Shown one piece after another: positions 13,187 to 13,477 of a stretch of DNA of 13,477 nucleotides. Below the pieces are notes generated by a model, which saw only the letters and a list, made by a program, of their open reading frames with translations, was not told the DNA's origin and did no database searches. Both the position numbers and the translations under genes were made by a program. Position 1 is the first letter of the stretch. Every line of letters starts with the position of its first letter. Source of the DNA: CFX5 sp964568485 (GTDB lineage: Bacteria; Chloroflexota; Anaerolineae; Caldilineales; Caldilineaceae); contig CAZMRA010000131.1 in the NCBI GenBank assembly GCA_964568485.1, positions 1 to 13,477 of the forward strand. Reading direction: 5' to 3'.

Positions 13187-13477
13187 CTAATGTACCGCAC
13201 AGACTGCTATCAGATCCTCGTCAGTGCCAGGATAAAGACCGAACCAAACCGTTTGTGTAGAAAAGAACAAACGCCTTCGTATGGTAGCATACTGACCGAC
13301 AACGGTAAAATTTTTATTAGCACCGTTTGTGATTGCCGCAGTAAAAAACGAACTACCTGCGCCTGGCTTTACGAAAACCCGTGCACTCACCAGGCACGGA
13401 ATCTATCCCTTATTCATAACGACACCATCCAGTGGTACCGAAATTTGTTGTTGGGACCGACCAGGAATCTTAGCATA
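13187..13477 (-). pseudogene. Probable remnant of a gene with SH3b-like repeats, cut by the window edge
   Basis: One minus-strand frame runs from the right edge to a TAG at 13187, interrupted by a single in-frame TAG at 13403-13405. Before the amber codon it reads YAKIPGRSQQQISVPLDGVV then MNKG. After it comes IPCLVSARVFVKPGAGSSFF, then TAAITNGANKNFTVVGQYAT, and it ends in QTVWFGLYPGTDEDLIAVCA followed by VH. The middle part resembles a bacterial SH3 domain start (ARVNVRSGPGTSY...NGxxxTVVGQ), and the amber codon stands where SH3b repeats usually have the Trp of a GW(V/I) motif, so one TGG to TAG change would explain it. A 67-residue ORF from GTG 13390 could be read after the stop but lacks a ribosome binding site. 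Alternatives are that the upstream gene really ends at 13403, or a sequencing error. The likeness to SH3b is by eye. Confidence 0.42.

Overview
The window looks like chromosome of a filamentous Chloroflexota bacterium, most likely Herpetosiphon-like. This is inferred from moderate GC, a secreted protein with a long Thr/Pro 'TPTPT' stalk, a MurE whose specificity motif departs from the diaminopimelate type, and the style of the complex I proteins. No marker gene proves the assignment. Every gene I can support is on the minus strand, so transcription runs from high to low coordinates.

Right part (13047 to 4252): a gene cluster for the membrane arm of respiratory complex I (NADH:quinone oxidoreductase), in the order nuoA, nuoH, nuoJ, nuoK, a small TPR/two-helix membrane protein of unknown function, nuoL, nuoM, nuoN. 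The genes are 32 to 140 nt apart, nearly all with clear Shine-Dalgarno sites, and the series ends in two hairpins just past nuoN. All seven membrane subunits are present. None of the peripheral-arm genes (nuoB, C, D, E, F, G, I) is in the window, and nuoI is missing from its usual place between nuoH and nuoJ. NuoL has a histidine-rich insertion, NuoM a loop insertion and NuoH an extra C-terminal helix.

Middle and left (3936 to 611): a two-gene unit. A secreted, membrane-anchored beta-propeller (BNR/Ycf48-like) protein on a Thr/Pro stalk lies 14 nt upstream of a MurE-type Mur ligase. A perfect TATAAT lies upstream, just after the nuo terminator. Both products concern the cell surface.

Edges: at the left end an open reading frame runs off the window. 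It starts at 348 with a strong ribosome binding site and encodes the N-terminal 116 residues of a lipoprotein, preceded by a good promoter candidate. At the right end (13477 to 13187) lies what looks like the decayed 3' part of a gene for SH3b-like repeats, with an in-frame amber codon. A hairpin-forming leader separates it from nuoA. I found no RNA genes, insertion sequences or CRISPR arrays.
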